DNA of 64,000 nucleotides from an uncultured Victivallales bacterium. GTDB lineage: Bacteria; Verrucomicrobiota; Lentisphaeria; Victivallales; UBA1829. The stretch is from the NCBI GenBank assembly GCA_944390735.1, contig CALXRL010000007.1, positions 124,001-188,000 of the forward strand, written 5' to 3'. The translations under genes were made by a program, and so were the position numbers. The notes below the pieces were generated by a model that worked only from the letters and a program-made list of their open reading frames with translations, ran no database searches and had not been told where the DNA came from. This document shows, one piece after another, positions 26,611 through 34,815 of this stretch. Each line of letters starts with the position of its first letter. Positions within the stretch are counted from its first letter, which is position 1.

Positions 26611-28638
26611 ATGAAATTCGAATCAGAAAAGATCAGGAATTTCGTTGTGGCGGGCCACAGCGGCAGTGGTAAAACCTCGCTTTGCGACCTTATGCTCTAC
26701 AAGGCGAAGGCGGTGGACAGGCTCGGATCAGTGGACAACAAGACCAGCGTGTCGGATTTCACTCCTGATGAGCAGGAAAAACGCTCCAGCATCTATACCG
26801 CCTATCTGAGCTGCGAATGGAATCATTTCCGTTTCTTTTTTTCCGATACGCCCGGATACGGTCCGTTTATCGGGGAAGTGATTCCCGCCTACCGCGCCAG
26901 CGGCGCCGCACTGGTGGTGCTCGACGGTGTGAACGGACTGGAAATGGGGGCGGTTCGCGCATTCAAGCTCGGCAAGAGCTTTGATATCCCGAAACTTGCG
27001 TTTGTGAACCGGCTGGACCGCGATGACGCCGATTATTTCAAAGTGGTGGAACAGCTGCAGGATGCCTATGGAAAAAATGTGTGCGTTCCCATGACGCTCC
27101 CGGTCGGGAAGGGGGCGAAGTTCGAGCGGGTGGTCAGCGTGCTGGAGGATCCCGCCACCATTCCGGATGAACTCAAGGAGTATGCCGCTCATTGCAGGGA
27201 AGTTCTCTTCGATACGGTTGCCGAGGCCGACGAGGCTCTGATGGAACGCTATCTCGGCGGTGAACAGCTGACGGAAGCGGAAGTCATGCACGGACTTCAC
27301 GATGCGCTCAAAAGCGGCGCCCTGATCCCGGTGTTCGCGGGAAGCGTGACAAAGGACATCGGGGTGTCGGAGGTCATGAACGGAATAGTCAATATCAGCC
27401 AGAGTCCGCTGGAGCGCACCCGGGTGGCGTCCGACGGAACCGTGATTCGGCCGCGGGAGGATGGCGATGCGGCGGCATTCGTCTTCAAATCCGTTCTGGA
27501 TCCGCATGTGGGGCAGTTCGCGTTCTTCCGCGTCCTGACCGGGAAGATCCGCTCCAACAGCGATATTCTGAATTTGAACAACGGAACCAAAGAGCATATC
27601 GGACAGCTGATATTCCTCAACGGGAAAACGCAGATTCCGATCGAAGAGGCCTGTCCCGGCTGCATCTGCGGCGTGGCGAAGCTGCGCGCGACCAAGACGG
27701 GCGACACGCTCGGGGAATCCCCAAAATGTCATGTGATGTCTCCGATGACGTTCCCCAGTCCCGTGTTTTCCTACGCCGTCAGCGCCGTCAAGAGCGGCGA
27801 CGAGGACAAGATCATGAACGGTCTTCAGAAACTCTGCGAATGCGATCCGACCCTTCACATCGAATTGAACAAGGAGACGCATGAAACCATTTTCAGCGGC
27901 ATGGGGGAACTGCATCTTCAGATTGCGCTGCGCCGTCTGAAGGAGATTGCCCGGGTGGAGGTCCAGGTCTCCGCGCCGAAGATTCCGTACCGCGAGGCGA
28001 TCAACGGCAGAGGCGAAGGCCATTACCGTCACAAGAAACAGTCCGGCGGACACGGTCAGTTCGCGGAGGTCTTCCTCCGGATCGAGCCTTCCGGGGAGCG
28101 CTTTGAGTTTGCCAATGCCGTGGTCGGCGGCGCCATCCCGAAAAATTTCATTCCCGCGGTGGAAAAGGGGGTCGTGGAGGCGATGGAGTGCGGCCCGCTG
28201 GCCGGATGCGTCGTCGAAAATGTGAAAGTCACGGTCTATGATGGAAAGTTCCATGATGTGGATTCCTCGGAAATGGCCTTCAAAATCGCCGCGCGCAAAG
28301 CCTTCCGCGAGGCAATGGAAAAGGCGAATCCGGTCTTGAAGGAGCCTGTGATGTCGGTGAAAATCTACACGCCGGCGGAGTTCATGGGCGACATCACGGG
28401 ACACCTGAACCACAAGCGCGGACGCATCATCGGAATGAGCGCCGAGGACGGAATGCAGGTGCTGGAGGCGGAAGTCCCGCTGGCCGAACTCTCCAAATAT
28501 GCAACCGAACTGCGTTCCATGACGCAGGGACGCGGCACGTTCGAGATGGAATTCGCCCGCTATGAGGTTGTCGCTCCCAATGTGGCCGCCGAGATCATCA
28601 ACAAGTTCAAGGCCTCGCATAAGGAGGAGGAAGACTGA
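26611..28638 (+). CDS. Elongation factor G-like GTPase (EF-G paralogue)
   Basis: 675 residues from the ATG at 26611; longer upstream readings would include the promoter. G1 is GHSGSGKT (residues 15-22) instead of the canonical GHIDAGKT, G3 is DTPGYGPF, and G4 is NRLD rather than NKMD. Domain II (GQFAFFRVLTGKI), domain III (SGMGELHLQIALRRLKE), domain IV (HKKQSGGHGQFAEVFLRIEP) and domain V (GRIIGMSAEDGMQVLEAEVPL) are all complete. The switch I GITI sequence is replaced by RSSIYTA. This fits the EF-G-like paralogue family rather than the main translocase, which is usually beside tuf and rps genes. Possible roles include ribosome recycling or translocation under special conditions. It is monocistronic, with its own promoter and strong terminator. 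Confidence 0.9.
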   Translation: MKFESEKIRNFVVAGHSGSGKTSLCDLMLYKAKAVDRLGSVDNKTSVSDFTPDEQEKRSSIYTAYLSCEWNHFRFFFSDTPGYGPFIGEVIPAYRASGAALVVLDGVNGLEMGAVRAFKLGKSFDIPKLAFVNRLDRDDADYFKVVEQLQDAYGKNVCVPMTLPVGKGAKFERVVSVLEDPATIPDELKEYAAHCREVLFDTVAEADEALMERYLGGEQLTEAEVMHGLHDALKSGALIPVFAGSVTKDIGVSEVMNGIVNISQSPLERTRVASDGTVIRPREDGDAAAFVFKSVLDPHVGQFAFFRVLTGKIRSNSDILNLNNGTKEHIGQLIFLNGKTQIPIEEACPGCICGVAKLRATKTGDTLGESPKCHVMSPMTFPSPVFSYAVSAVKSGDEDKIMNGLQKLCECDPTLHIELNKETHETIFSGMGELHLQIALRRLKEIARVEVQVSAPKIPYREAINGRGEGHYRHKKQSGGHGQFAEVFLRIEPSGERFEFANAVVGGAIPKNFIPAVEKGVVEAMECGPLAGCVVENVKVTVYDGKFHDVDSSEMAFKIAARKAFREAMEKANPVLKEPVMSVKIYTPAEFMGDITGHLNHKRGRIIGMSAEDGMQVLEAEVPLAELSKYATELRSMTQGRGTFEMEFARYEVVAPNVAAEIINKFKASHKEEED

Positions 28639-28668
28639 TCCGGTTCCGACCGGTCCGGCAGAACTCCC

Positions 28669-28714
28669 GGTCCCGCGCGAAGCCCTTGTCCGGCCCGGCG
28701 CGGGACCTTTTTTT
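28669..28714 (+). terminator. Strong intrinsic terminator after the EF-G paralogue
   Basis: GGTCCCGCGC (28669-28678) pairs perfectly with GCGCGGGACC (28698-28707), followed directly by seven T (28708-28714). Confidence 0.92.
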
Positions 28715-28773
28715 GGGGAAACCGGGCCGGAAATTTTTACGGGATCCTCCGGCGGATTTCGTTTCGCGCGGTC

Positions 28774-28801
28774 TTGATATTTCGATGTTTTCCGGTATAT
28801 T
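28774..28801 (+). promoter_or_regulatory. Promoter of TerB-BrxD-BrxHI cassette
   Basis: TTGATA (28774-28779), 16-nt spacer, TATATT (28796-28801). Only one such promoter was found for the three overlapping or closely spaced genes downstream. Confidence 0.7.
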
Positions 28802-28912
28802 AGCTGCGGGAGGGGAGCGCCCGTTCCGAGGTTGATCCTTCGATGGCTTTTCCATGGGAGGCCGCAGGACGGTGCGGAACGCAGAAGAAGGAAAACGCGG
28901 GGCTGTCGGACG

Positions 28913-30403
28913 ATGATCGAATCGAAAGTGTATCAGGATGAGCCTCTGCCGGAACGGAGAGGGGACGAGGCGTTTTTTCTTCCCGAAGCCTGTCGCGAGA
29001 TGCGGCGTCTGGCATATGCGCACAGCCGGCTTGTCCGTTCGGATGCGGAGATCTTCTTCCGCCAGGGAAAGCGGATGGAGACGTTCGAGGATTCCTTCGA
29101 ATACCGGGGCGGATTCTTCCGCTATTTTCCGACCTATCAGGCGATGGATGATCGGCAGCTGCGCGGATATTTTTCCTGGCGGACACAGGTGCGAAAGGGG
29201 AGAATCGAAGCAACGTCGCTCTCCTTTGCCTTTGTTTATCTGTATGAGCTGCTGAACGGGATCGGCGTCCGGACTCCGGAGGAGGGATTCCGGATGCTGA
29301 AGACATTCTGGATGGCATATCGGCAGTTCGAACCGGGAATCGACCGCTATCTGAAGCAGTGGCTCCGGGATTATGTGGTCTATCACAATCTGGAGAAATC
29401 CCTGCTGGATGGATTCCTGGAGACCGGATATGAAAAGGCGGTTCGGATTCTGCTGCATTTCCGTTCTCATACGGAGGAAGAGGTGTTTGACGCCTTGTGT
29501 GAACTGTCAAGTTATGATTTGAAGGCGTCCCGGTTTTATCATCTTCATCCGGAGGCGGTGCGGCTTGTGACGTGCCGCGTGTTCGCCGGATTGTCCGACT
29601 GGTTCGCCAGACGATCCCGGAATGGAGGAATCAGGACGTTTTTCGGCGAGATGCGCACCTTTGATTATCCGATGTTTTCCTCCGCGGTCTTCTATGAGGA
29701 AAAACGGCATCCGGACGCGGTGTTCGATCTGACGGAGCTCTGCCGTTATTCCTGCCGCGACGGAGCATGGTCGTGCGAACGTTTCTTCTGCCGCAGGGAC
29801 AAACTGCACCGGATCGGCGGACTGCTCCGGAACATTGATTTTCTGATGCGGCGGAGAGAGCAGTTCAAATCGACGCTGCGGCCGGAAAAATCGACGAAGA
29901 CGGCGCTGACGCTCATCACGCGGGAGATTGACCGCTGGAAGGAGGAGGAACGGAAACGGACCCTTCCCGGACTCCGGATCGACCTCTCCCGACTGCCGGG
30001 AATTCGCGAGGATGCGCGTGCGACGCAGAGGCAGCTGATCGTGCCGGGATCGGAGGAGGCAATGGTGCCGGAGGAGTCTTTTGAACGGGAGTCTTCCGGC
30101 CCGGGCGCGTCTCTTCCGGCGGCGGAAGAGACGCTGGGGAAGGCGGTTCCGGAAACTCCGTCCCCCGCAGCGGAGACGGAGCTGGGACTGACCGGGACGG
30201 AAGTGGAATTTCTCCGCCGTCTGCTGCGGAACGAACCGTATGAGCCCTTTCTCCGTTCGCACGGGCTGATGGCGTCGATTCTCGCCGATGCGGTCAACGA
30301 GAAGCTGTTCGGGCGGTTCGGTGATGTGGTGATCGACTCCTCCGATGACCGTCCCCATGTGCTGAAGGAGTATGAGGAGGAGCTGAAAGGAGTGATCGGA
30401 TGA
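28913..30403 (+). CDS. TerB_N/TerB_C domain protein
   Basis: 496 residues from the ATG at 28913. An alternative TTG at 28832 would add 27 basic residues; ribosome-binding sites are weak for both. The N-terminal TerB_N domain is recognisable from SWRTQVRKGRIEATSLSFAF followed by VYLYELLNGIG. The C-terminal TerB_C-like domain shows LTGTEVEFLRRLLRNEPYEP to DAVNEKLFGRFGDVVIDS. A low-complexity Ser/Glu/Ala linker lies at about 380-430. Family knowledge: these domains flank TerB-type metal-binding modules in tellurite-resistance-associated stress systems, and they travel with ATPases and helicases. It overlaps the next gene by 4 bp (ATGA), so the cassette should be produced as one unit. Confidence 0.8.
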   Translation: MIESKVYQDEPLPERRGDEAFFLPEACREMRRLAYAHSRLVRSDAEIFFRQGKRMETFEDSFEYRGGFFRYFPTYQAMDDRQLRGYFSWRTQVRKGRIEATSLSFAFVYLYELLNGIGVRTPEEGFRMLKTFWMAYRQFEPGIDRYLKQWLRDYVVYHNLEKSLLDGFLETGYEKAVRILLHFRSHTEEEVFDALCELSSYDLKASRFYHLHPEAVRLVTCRVFAGLSDWFARRSRNGGIRTFFGEMRTFDYPMFSSAVFYEEKRHPDAVFDLTELCRYSCRDGAWSCERFFCRRDKLHRIGGLLRNIDFLMRRREQFKSTLRPEKSTKTALTLITREIDRWKEEERKRTLPGLRIDLSRLPGIREDARATQRQLIVPGSEEAMVPEESFERESSGPGASLPAAEETLGKAVPETPSPAAETELGLTGTEVEFLRRLLRNEPYEPFLRSHGLMASILADAVNEKLFGRFGDVVIDSSDDRPHVLKEYEEELKGVIG

Positions 30404-31719
30404 CAAAAATTCCAAAAAGAATCGCCTCGGCGATCATTCAGTCTTTGAAGGGCGGAGTGGTGCCGAGAATCGGACTGCCGTACATCACGGTGGGGCGGAA
30501 ACTCGAGATCGAGGCCCTGCTGCGGGATGTGGAGGTGATTGCGGAGGGAGGCGCCTCGTTCCGCTTTCTGGTCGGGAGATACGGCAGCGGGAAAAGTTTT
30601 CTGCTTCAGACGATCCGGAACTATGCGATGGACCGGAATTTTGTCGTCGCGGATGCCGACCTCTCTCCGGAGCGGCGGCTTCAGGGGACTCGCGGACAGG
30701 GACTTGCCACCTACAAGGAGCTGATCCGGAACATGGCGACCCGGACGCGTCCCGAAGGAGGAGCTCTGACCCTGATCCTGGACCGCTGGATCAGCAGCGT
30801 GCAGATGGAGGTTGTGACGGAAAGCGGATTGTCTTCCGACGATCCCGCGTTTCCCCGTCTGGTGGAGCGGAAAATCGCATCGGTGATCGCTTCGCTGAAC
30901 GAGATGGTCCACGGATTTGATTTCGCCCGTCTTCTGTCGCTCTACTACCGTTCCCATCTGGAGGGGAATGAGGAGATCAAGGCCCGTGTCGTCAAATGGT
31001 TCCGCGGAGAGTACGGAACGCGGACGGAGGCGAGAAAGGTGCTCGGAGTCGGCATCATCATCACCGATGACGACTGGTATGAATACCTCAAACTGTTTGC
31101 GATCTTTCTGAAGCGGGCCGGGTACAGCGGTCTTCTGATCCTGATCGACGAACTGGTCAATCTCTACAAGATTCCGAACAGCGTCACGCGCCAGAGCAAT
31201 TATGAAAAGATCCTCACCATGTACAACGACACGCTGCAGGGCCGGGCGCGCTATCTGGGCATTCTCATGGGAGGGACTCCGCAGTGTATCGAGGATCCGA
31301 GGCGGGGAGTGTTCAGCTATGAGGCCCTGCGGTCGCGTCTGGAGGAGGGACGGTTCAGCGGGGAGAAGCTCCGGGACATGCTGGCTCCTGTGATCCGTCT
31401 CTCTCCGCTGACCGCGGAGGAGATGCTGGTGCTGGTCGAGAAACTTGCCGGGATTCATGCGGAGCTCTTCGGATATCAGCAGATCCTGACGCAGGAGGCG
31501 CTGGTTCGTTTTCTTCAGCTGGAATTCCATCGGATCGGGTCGGACTCCCACATCACGCCGCGTGAAGTGATCCGGGATTTCATCGAACTGTTGAATCTGG
31601 TCTGGCAGAATCCGGAACTTTCGGTCGATTCCCTGCTGGGATCGGATCAGTTCCAGTTTGCGGAAAGTCCGCTGGAGGAGCCTCCCGTCCAGAAGGAATT
31701 CGAGGAATTTGAACTGTGA
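30400..31719 (+). CDS. BrxD-like (DUF2791) P-loop ATPase
   Basis: 439 residues. Walker A GRYGSGKS (59-66), Walker B LLILIDE ending at D250-E251, and an arginine-rich C-terminal half. The opening RIASAIIQSLKGGVVP and the GLATYKELIRNMATRTRP segment match the BREX ATP-binding domain family, BrxD in type 2 BREX. Family knowledge: BrxD is an AAA-type ATPase of unknown mechanism needed in some BREX systems. Here none of the usual partners (PglX methyltransferase, PglZ phosphatase, BrxC/PglY) are present. Start overlaps the TerB gene stop (ATGA), and the helicase gene begins 7 nt after this stop. Confidence 0.85.
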   Translation: MTKIPKRIASAIIQSLKGGVVPRIGLPYITVGRKLEIEALLRDVEVIAEGGASFRFLVGRYGSGKSFLLQTIRNYAMDRNFVVADADLSPERRLQGTRGQGLATYKELIRNMATRTRPEGGALTLILDRWISSVQMEVVTESGLSSDDPAFPRLVERKIASVIASLNEMVHGFDFARLLSLYYRSHLEGNEEIKARVVKWFRGEYGTRTEARKVLGVGIIITDDDWYEYLKLFAIFLKRAGYSGLLILIDELVNLYKIPNSVTRQSNYEKILTMYNDTLQGRARYLGILMGGTPQCIEDPRRGVFSYEALRSRLEEGRFSGEKLRDMLAPVIRLSPLTAEEMLVLVEKLAGIHAELFGYQQILTQEALVRFLQLEFHRIGSDSHITPREVIRDFIELLNLVWQNPELSVDSLLGSDQFQFAESPLEEPPVQKEFEEFEL

Positions 31720-31726
31720 GGGTGTG

Positions 31727-33994
31727 ATGAGTCTGTTCAAGCGCTATGCGCCGTTCATTCAGGATTTCATCTACCGGAACCACTGGGAGTCGCTGCGGGC
31801 GATCCAGGTGGCGGCCGGGGAGGTGATTTTTGATTCGGATGACAATCTTCTGCTCTCCGCCTCCACGGCGTCGGGGAAGACGGAGGCCGCGTTTTTCCCG
31901 ATTCTGACGCTCTTTCAGGAGGAGATGCCCAGATCCGTCGGAGCTCTCTACATCGGGCCGCTGAAGGCGCTGATCAACGATCAGTTTCTGCGCTTGAACG
32001 AGCTCTGCCGGGAGGCGGGGATTCCGGTCTGGCACTGGCACGGGGATGTGGCGCGTTCGCAGAAGAGCCGTCTTCTGAAGAATCCCTCCGGCATTCTCCA
32101 GATCACGCCGGAATCGCTGGAGGCGCTTCTGCTGCGCAGGCATTCGGAGATTCCGCATCTGTTCGGCGATCTGCGGTTCGTGGTGATCGACGAGGTGCAT
32201 TCCCTGCTGCGCGGGGACCGGGGTGGACAGACGCTCTGTCTGATGGAACGCCTTTCCCGTCTGGCGGGCGTGAATCCGCGCCGGATCGGGTTGTCCGCGA
32301 CGATCGGCGATCCGGAACGCACGGGCCGCTTTCTTTCGATGGGGACCGGCCGCCGAACCGCGATTCCGGTCATCCGGAGCGCCGGGACCCGCTGGCGGCT
32401 CTCCATGGAGCATTTCTATCTGCGGGAGCGCCAGGCCGCGGACGACTGCGGAGAGGCCGAAATCCCCGAAGCCCAGCCCGTTCTGGACGGAAAAACCGAC
32501 ACCGCGCCGGAGCATGCCGATCCGGGACTGGGATATCTTTTCGAGCATACAAGGGGGAAAAAGTGTCTGGTGTTCGTGAATTCCCGCGAGGAGTGCGAGG
32601 CGGTCACCACCACGCTGCGGCAGTATTGCGAGGCGAAACACGAGCCGGACCGGTTCCTGATTCATCACGGCAATCTCTCCGCCTCCTACCGGGAGACGGC
32701 GGAGGAGGCGATGAAGGACGATTCCACCTTCCTGACCACGGTCACAACCGCGACGCTGGAACTGGGGATCGACATCGGCCGTCTGGAACGCGCGTTTCAG
32801 ATCGACGCGCCCTTTACGGTCTCCTCCTTCCTGCAGCGGATGGGACGGACCGGAAGGAGAGAGCTGCCGCCGGAGATGTGGTTCGTCATTCGGGAGGAGC
32901 CTCCGGAGGAGCGGGCGATGCTTCCGGCGACCATTCCCTGGAAGCTCCTTCAGGGAACAGCTCTGGTGCAGACCTATCTGGAGGAGCGGTGGGTCGAGCC
33001 GCCGAATCTGGAGCGTCTGCCGTATAGTCTGCTGTATCATCAGACGATGTGCACGCTGGCTTCGTGCGGGGAGATGTCGCCTGCCGCTCTGGCGGAGCGC
33101 GTGCTGACGCTCTCGTATTTTCATCGGATCAGCCAGGACGACTTCCGGATGCTGCTGCGTCATCTCCTTGCGCGGGAACAGATTCAGAAGACGGAACGCG
33201 GCGGGTTGATCGTCGGGCTTGCCGGGGAGCGGCAGCTCGGCTCCTTCCGGTTTTACGCGGTCTTCAAGGAGAACGAGGAGTTCACGGTCCGGACCCGTTC
33301 GCAGGAGCTCGGTACGATCGTGAGGCCCCCGCCGGTCGGAGAGAAGATCGCGCTGGCCGGACACGTCTGGATCGTCGAGGAGATCGACTACAAACGCCAT
33401 CAGATCTACTGCGAACAGGTCGCAGGAAAGGTGCCCGCGTTTTTCGGTCTCTGCCCGGGCGACATGCACACTAAAATTCTCGAAACGATGCGCGAGGTCC
33501 TGCGCAGCGACCGGATCTATCCGTATCTGATGAAAAATGCCGTCGTGCGGCTCGGCGAGGCAAGACATGCGGCGGCAATGTCCGGAATGCTGGAAAAGCC
33601 GCTGATCGGGCTGGGCGGAAGCATGTGGTGTCTTTTCCCGTGGCTCGGAACCTATGCGTTTCTGGCGCTGGAACGCTTTTTGAAACTCCGCTGCGCGGCC
33701 CGTCTGGGGTTGAGTGCGCTGGATTCTTCCAGACCCTATTTCCTTCAGTTCAAAATGAAGGCTTCCGAAGCGGAGTTCTTCCGGATCCTGGCCGAAGCCG
33801 CGGAGGAGCCGCTTGATCCGATGGAGCTTCTGTATCCGGGCGAGATCCCGCTGTTTGAAAAATATGATGAGTTCCTTCCTCCGGAACTGGTCCGGAAAGG
33901 TTTTGCCTGCGGCGTGCTGGGAATCGCGGAGATGAAGCAGCGGATCCGCTCATGGAACACCCGCATCACCGGAATGCCGCCCGAACGCGGATGA
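31727..33994 (+). CDS. Lhr-like superfamily 2 helicase (BrxHI type)
   Basis: 755 residues from the ATG at 31727, which has a GAGGG ribosome-binding site. Helicase motifs: ASTASGKTEAA (K51), VVIDEVHSLLRG (DEVH 155-158), GLSATIGDPER, CLVFVNSREE, ELGIDIG and FLQRMGRTGRR. The C-terminal half is Lhr-like (KRHQIYCEQVAGKVPAFF). Family knowledge: BrxHI is the Lhr-type helicase that accompanies BrxD in type 2 BREX; Lhr proteins are 3'-5' helicases. Length is shorter than the 1500-residue full Lhr and fits the core. Probably unwinds or remodels nucleic acid together with the BrxD-like ATPase. Confidence 0.9.
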   Translation: MSLFKRYAPFIQDFIYRNHWESLRAIQVAAGEVIFDSDDNLLLSASTASGKTEAAFFPILTLFQEEMPRSVGALYIGPLKALINDQFLRLNELCREAGIPVWHWHGDVARSQKSRLLKNPSGILQITPESLEALLLRRHSEIPHLFGDLRFVVIDEVHSLLRGDRGGQTLCLMERLSRLAGVNPRRIGLSATIGDPERTGRFLSMGTGRRTAIPVIRSAGTRWRLSMEHFYLRERQAADDCGEAEIPEAQPVLDGKTDTAPEHADPGLGYLFEHTRGKKCLVFVNSREECEAVTTTLRQYCEAKHEPDRFLIHHGNLSASYRETAEEAMKDDSTFLTTVTTATLELGIDIGRLERAFQIDAPFTVSSFLQRMGRTGRRELPPEMWFVIREEPPEERAMLPATIPWKLLQGTALVQTYLEERWVEPPNLERLPYSLLYHQTMCTLASCGEMSPAALAERVLTLSYFHRISQDDFRMLLRHLLAREQIQKTERGGLIVGLAGERQLGSFRFYAVFKENEEFTVRTRSQELGTIVRPPPVGEKIALAGHVWIVEEIDYKRHQIYCEQVAGKVPAFFGLCPGDMHTKILETMREVLRSDRIYPYLMKNAVVRLGEARHAAAMSGMLEKPLIGLGGSMWCLFPWLGTYAFLALERFLKLRCAARLGLSALDSSRPYFLQFKMKASEAEFFRILAEAAEEPLDPMELLYPGEIPLFEKYDEFLPPELVRKGFACGVLGIAEMKQRIRSWNTRITGMPPERG

Positions 33995-34038
33995 GAACGG
34001 CGGACCGTTTTCCCGCTCCCCGGCGGAGAGCGCATGCG

Positions 34039-34746
34039 TCATTTCCCGCGGAGCGCCCGGAGACGGCGTCTCCAGCCGACAAGCTGACGTCTCGGCGTTA
34101 TGAGAAGAAAGACCGTAAGAAGTCCCAGCGGAATCAGCAGGAAAATGAGATGTCCCGCCCAGTGGAGCAGAACCGCTCCCGCCGCCGCGCCGAAAATAAA
34201 GCAGAGAATGATTCCGTAATAGTGCATCGCCTTGGCCAGATCGCCCGTCCCGCGATGTTTCCAGCTGTGGAACAGCGCTTCGGTCCCGCTTCGCAGATTG
34301 CCGGTGCACATGGTGGAGGCGAACGGAAGTCCGTGAACCTTCCGGAAGGTCTGCACCTGAAGCGCGCAGACAAAGGAGATCAGACAGTTCACAATGAAGT
34401 CCAGTTCCCCGTAGGGGATGAAGCAGACCGGAAGAAGACAGAGCATTTCCAGAAGAATCACCGTCTGATTCCAGGAGATCTTCCGTCCGTTTGACAGCCT
34501 CCCGTGAATGACCTCCGCCAGAAAGACGCCGAGTGCATAGGAGAGAATCGCCAGAAGATAGCGGGCGCTTCCCGTCCAGTTCCGTTCCGCCAGATGAAAG
34601 CCGAAAAGCACCATGTTTCCCGTGACCGCGTTGGCGAACACCTTGCCCCGGTAAAGATAGGTGTAGATGTCGAGAAATCCCCCGATGACACTCAAAACAC
34701 AGGCTGCTGTCAGCCGTTCCGGATCGGACTGAATTCCGCCTTTCAT
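34039..34746 (-). CDS. DUF1275/YoaK-family membrane protein
   Basis: 235 residues from the ATG at 34746. Six or so hydrophobic helices, with the family signature AVTGNMVLFGFHL near the N-terminus and MCTGNLRSGTEAL in the second half. Ends with a basic tail (RRQLVGWRRRLRALRGK), expected in the cytoplasm. Family knowledge: DUF1275 proteins are inner-membrane proteins of unknown function. It converges on the helicase gene and is separated from it by 44 nt. Confidence 0.88.
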   Translation of the reverse strand: MKGGIQSDPERLTAACVLSVIGGFLDIYTYLYRGKVFANAVTGNMVLFGFHLAERNWTGSARYLLAILSYALGVFLAEVIHGRLSNGRKISWNQTVILLEMLCLLPVCFIPYGELDFIVNCLISFVCALQVQTFRKVHGLPFASTMCTGNLRSGTEALFHSWKHRGTGDLAKAMHYYGIILCFIFGAAAGAVLLHWAGHLIFLLIPLGLLTVFLLITPRRQLVGWRRRLRALRGK

Positions 34747-34786
34747 ACCCCGTTCTCCCGTTTCGTTTCCGTTGCGAAGGAGCGGT

Positions 34787-34815
34787 AATATATCATGGAA
34801 AATATTGAAAATCAA
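34787..34815 (-). promoter_or_regulatory. Promoter of DUF1275 gene
   Basis: On the minus strand TTGATT (34815-34810), 17-nt spacer, TATATT (34792-34787). The -35 box overlaps the stop codon of the upstream glycyl radical enzyme gene, so the two can be expressed separately. Confidence 0.65.

Noticed and set aside
31727-33994. Full BREX system
   Set aside because: No methyltransferase, PglZ, BrxC/PglY or Lon-like gene lies within the flanks, so only a partial BREX-like cassette can be claimed.
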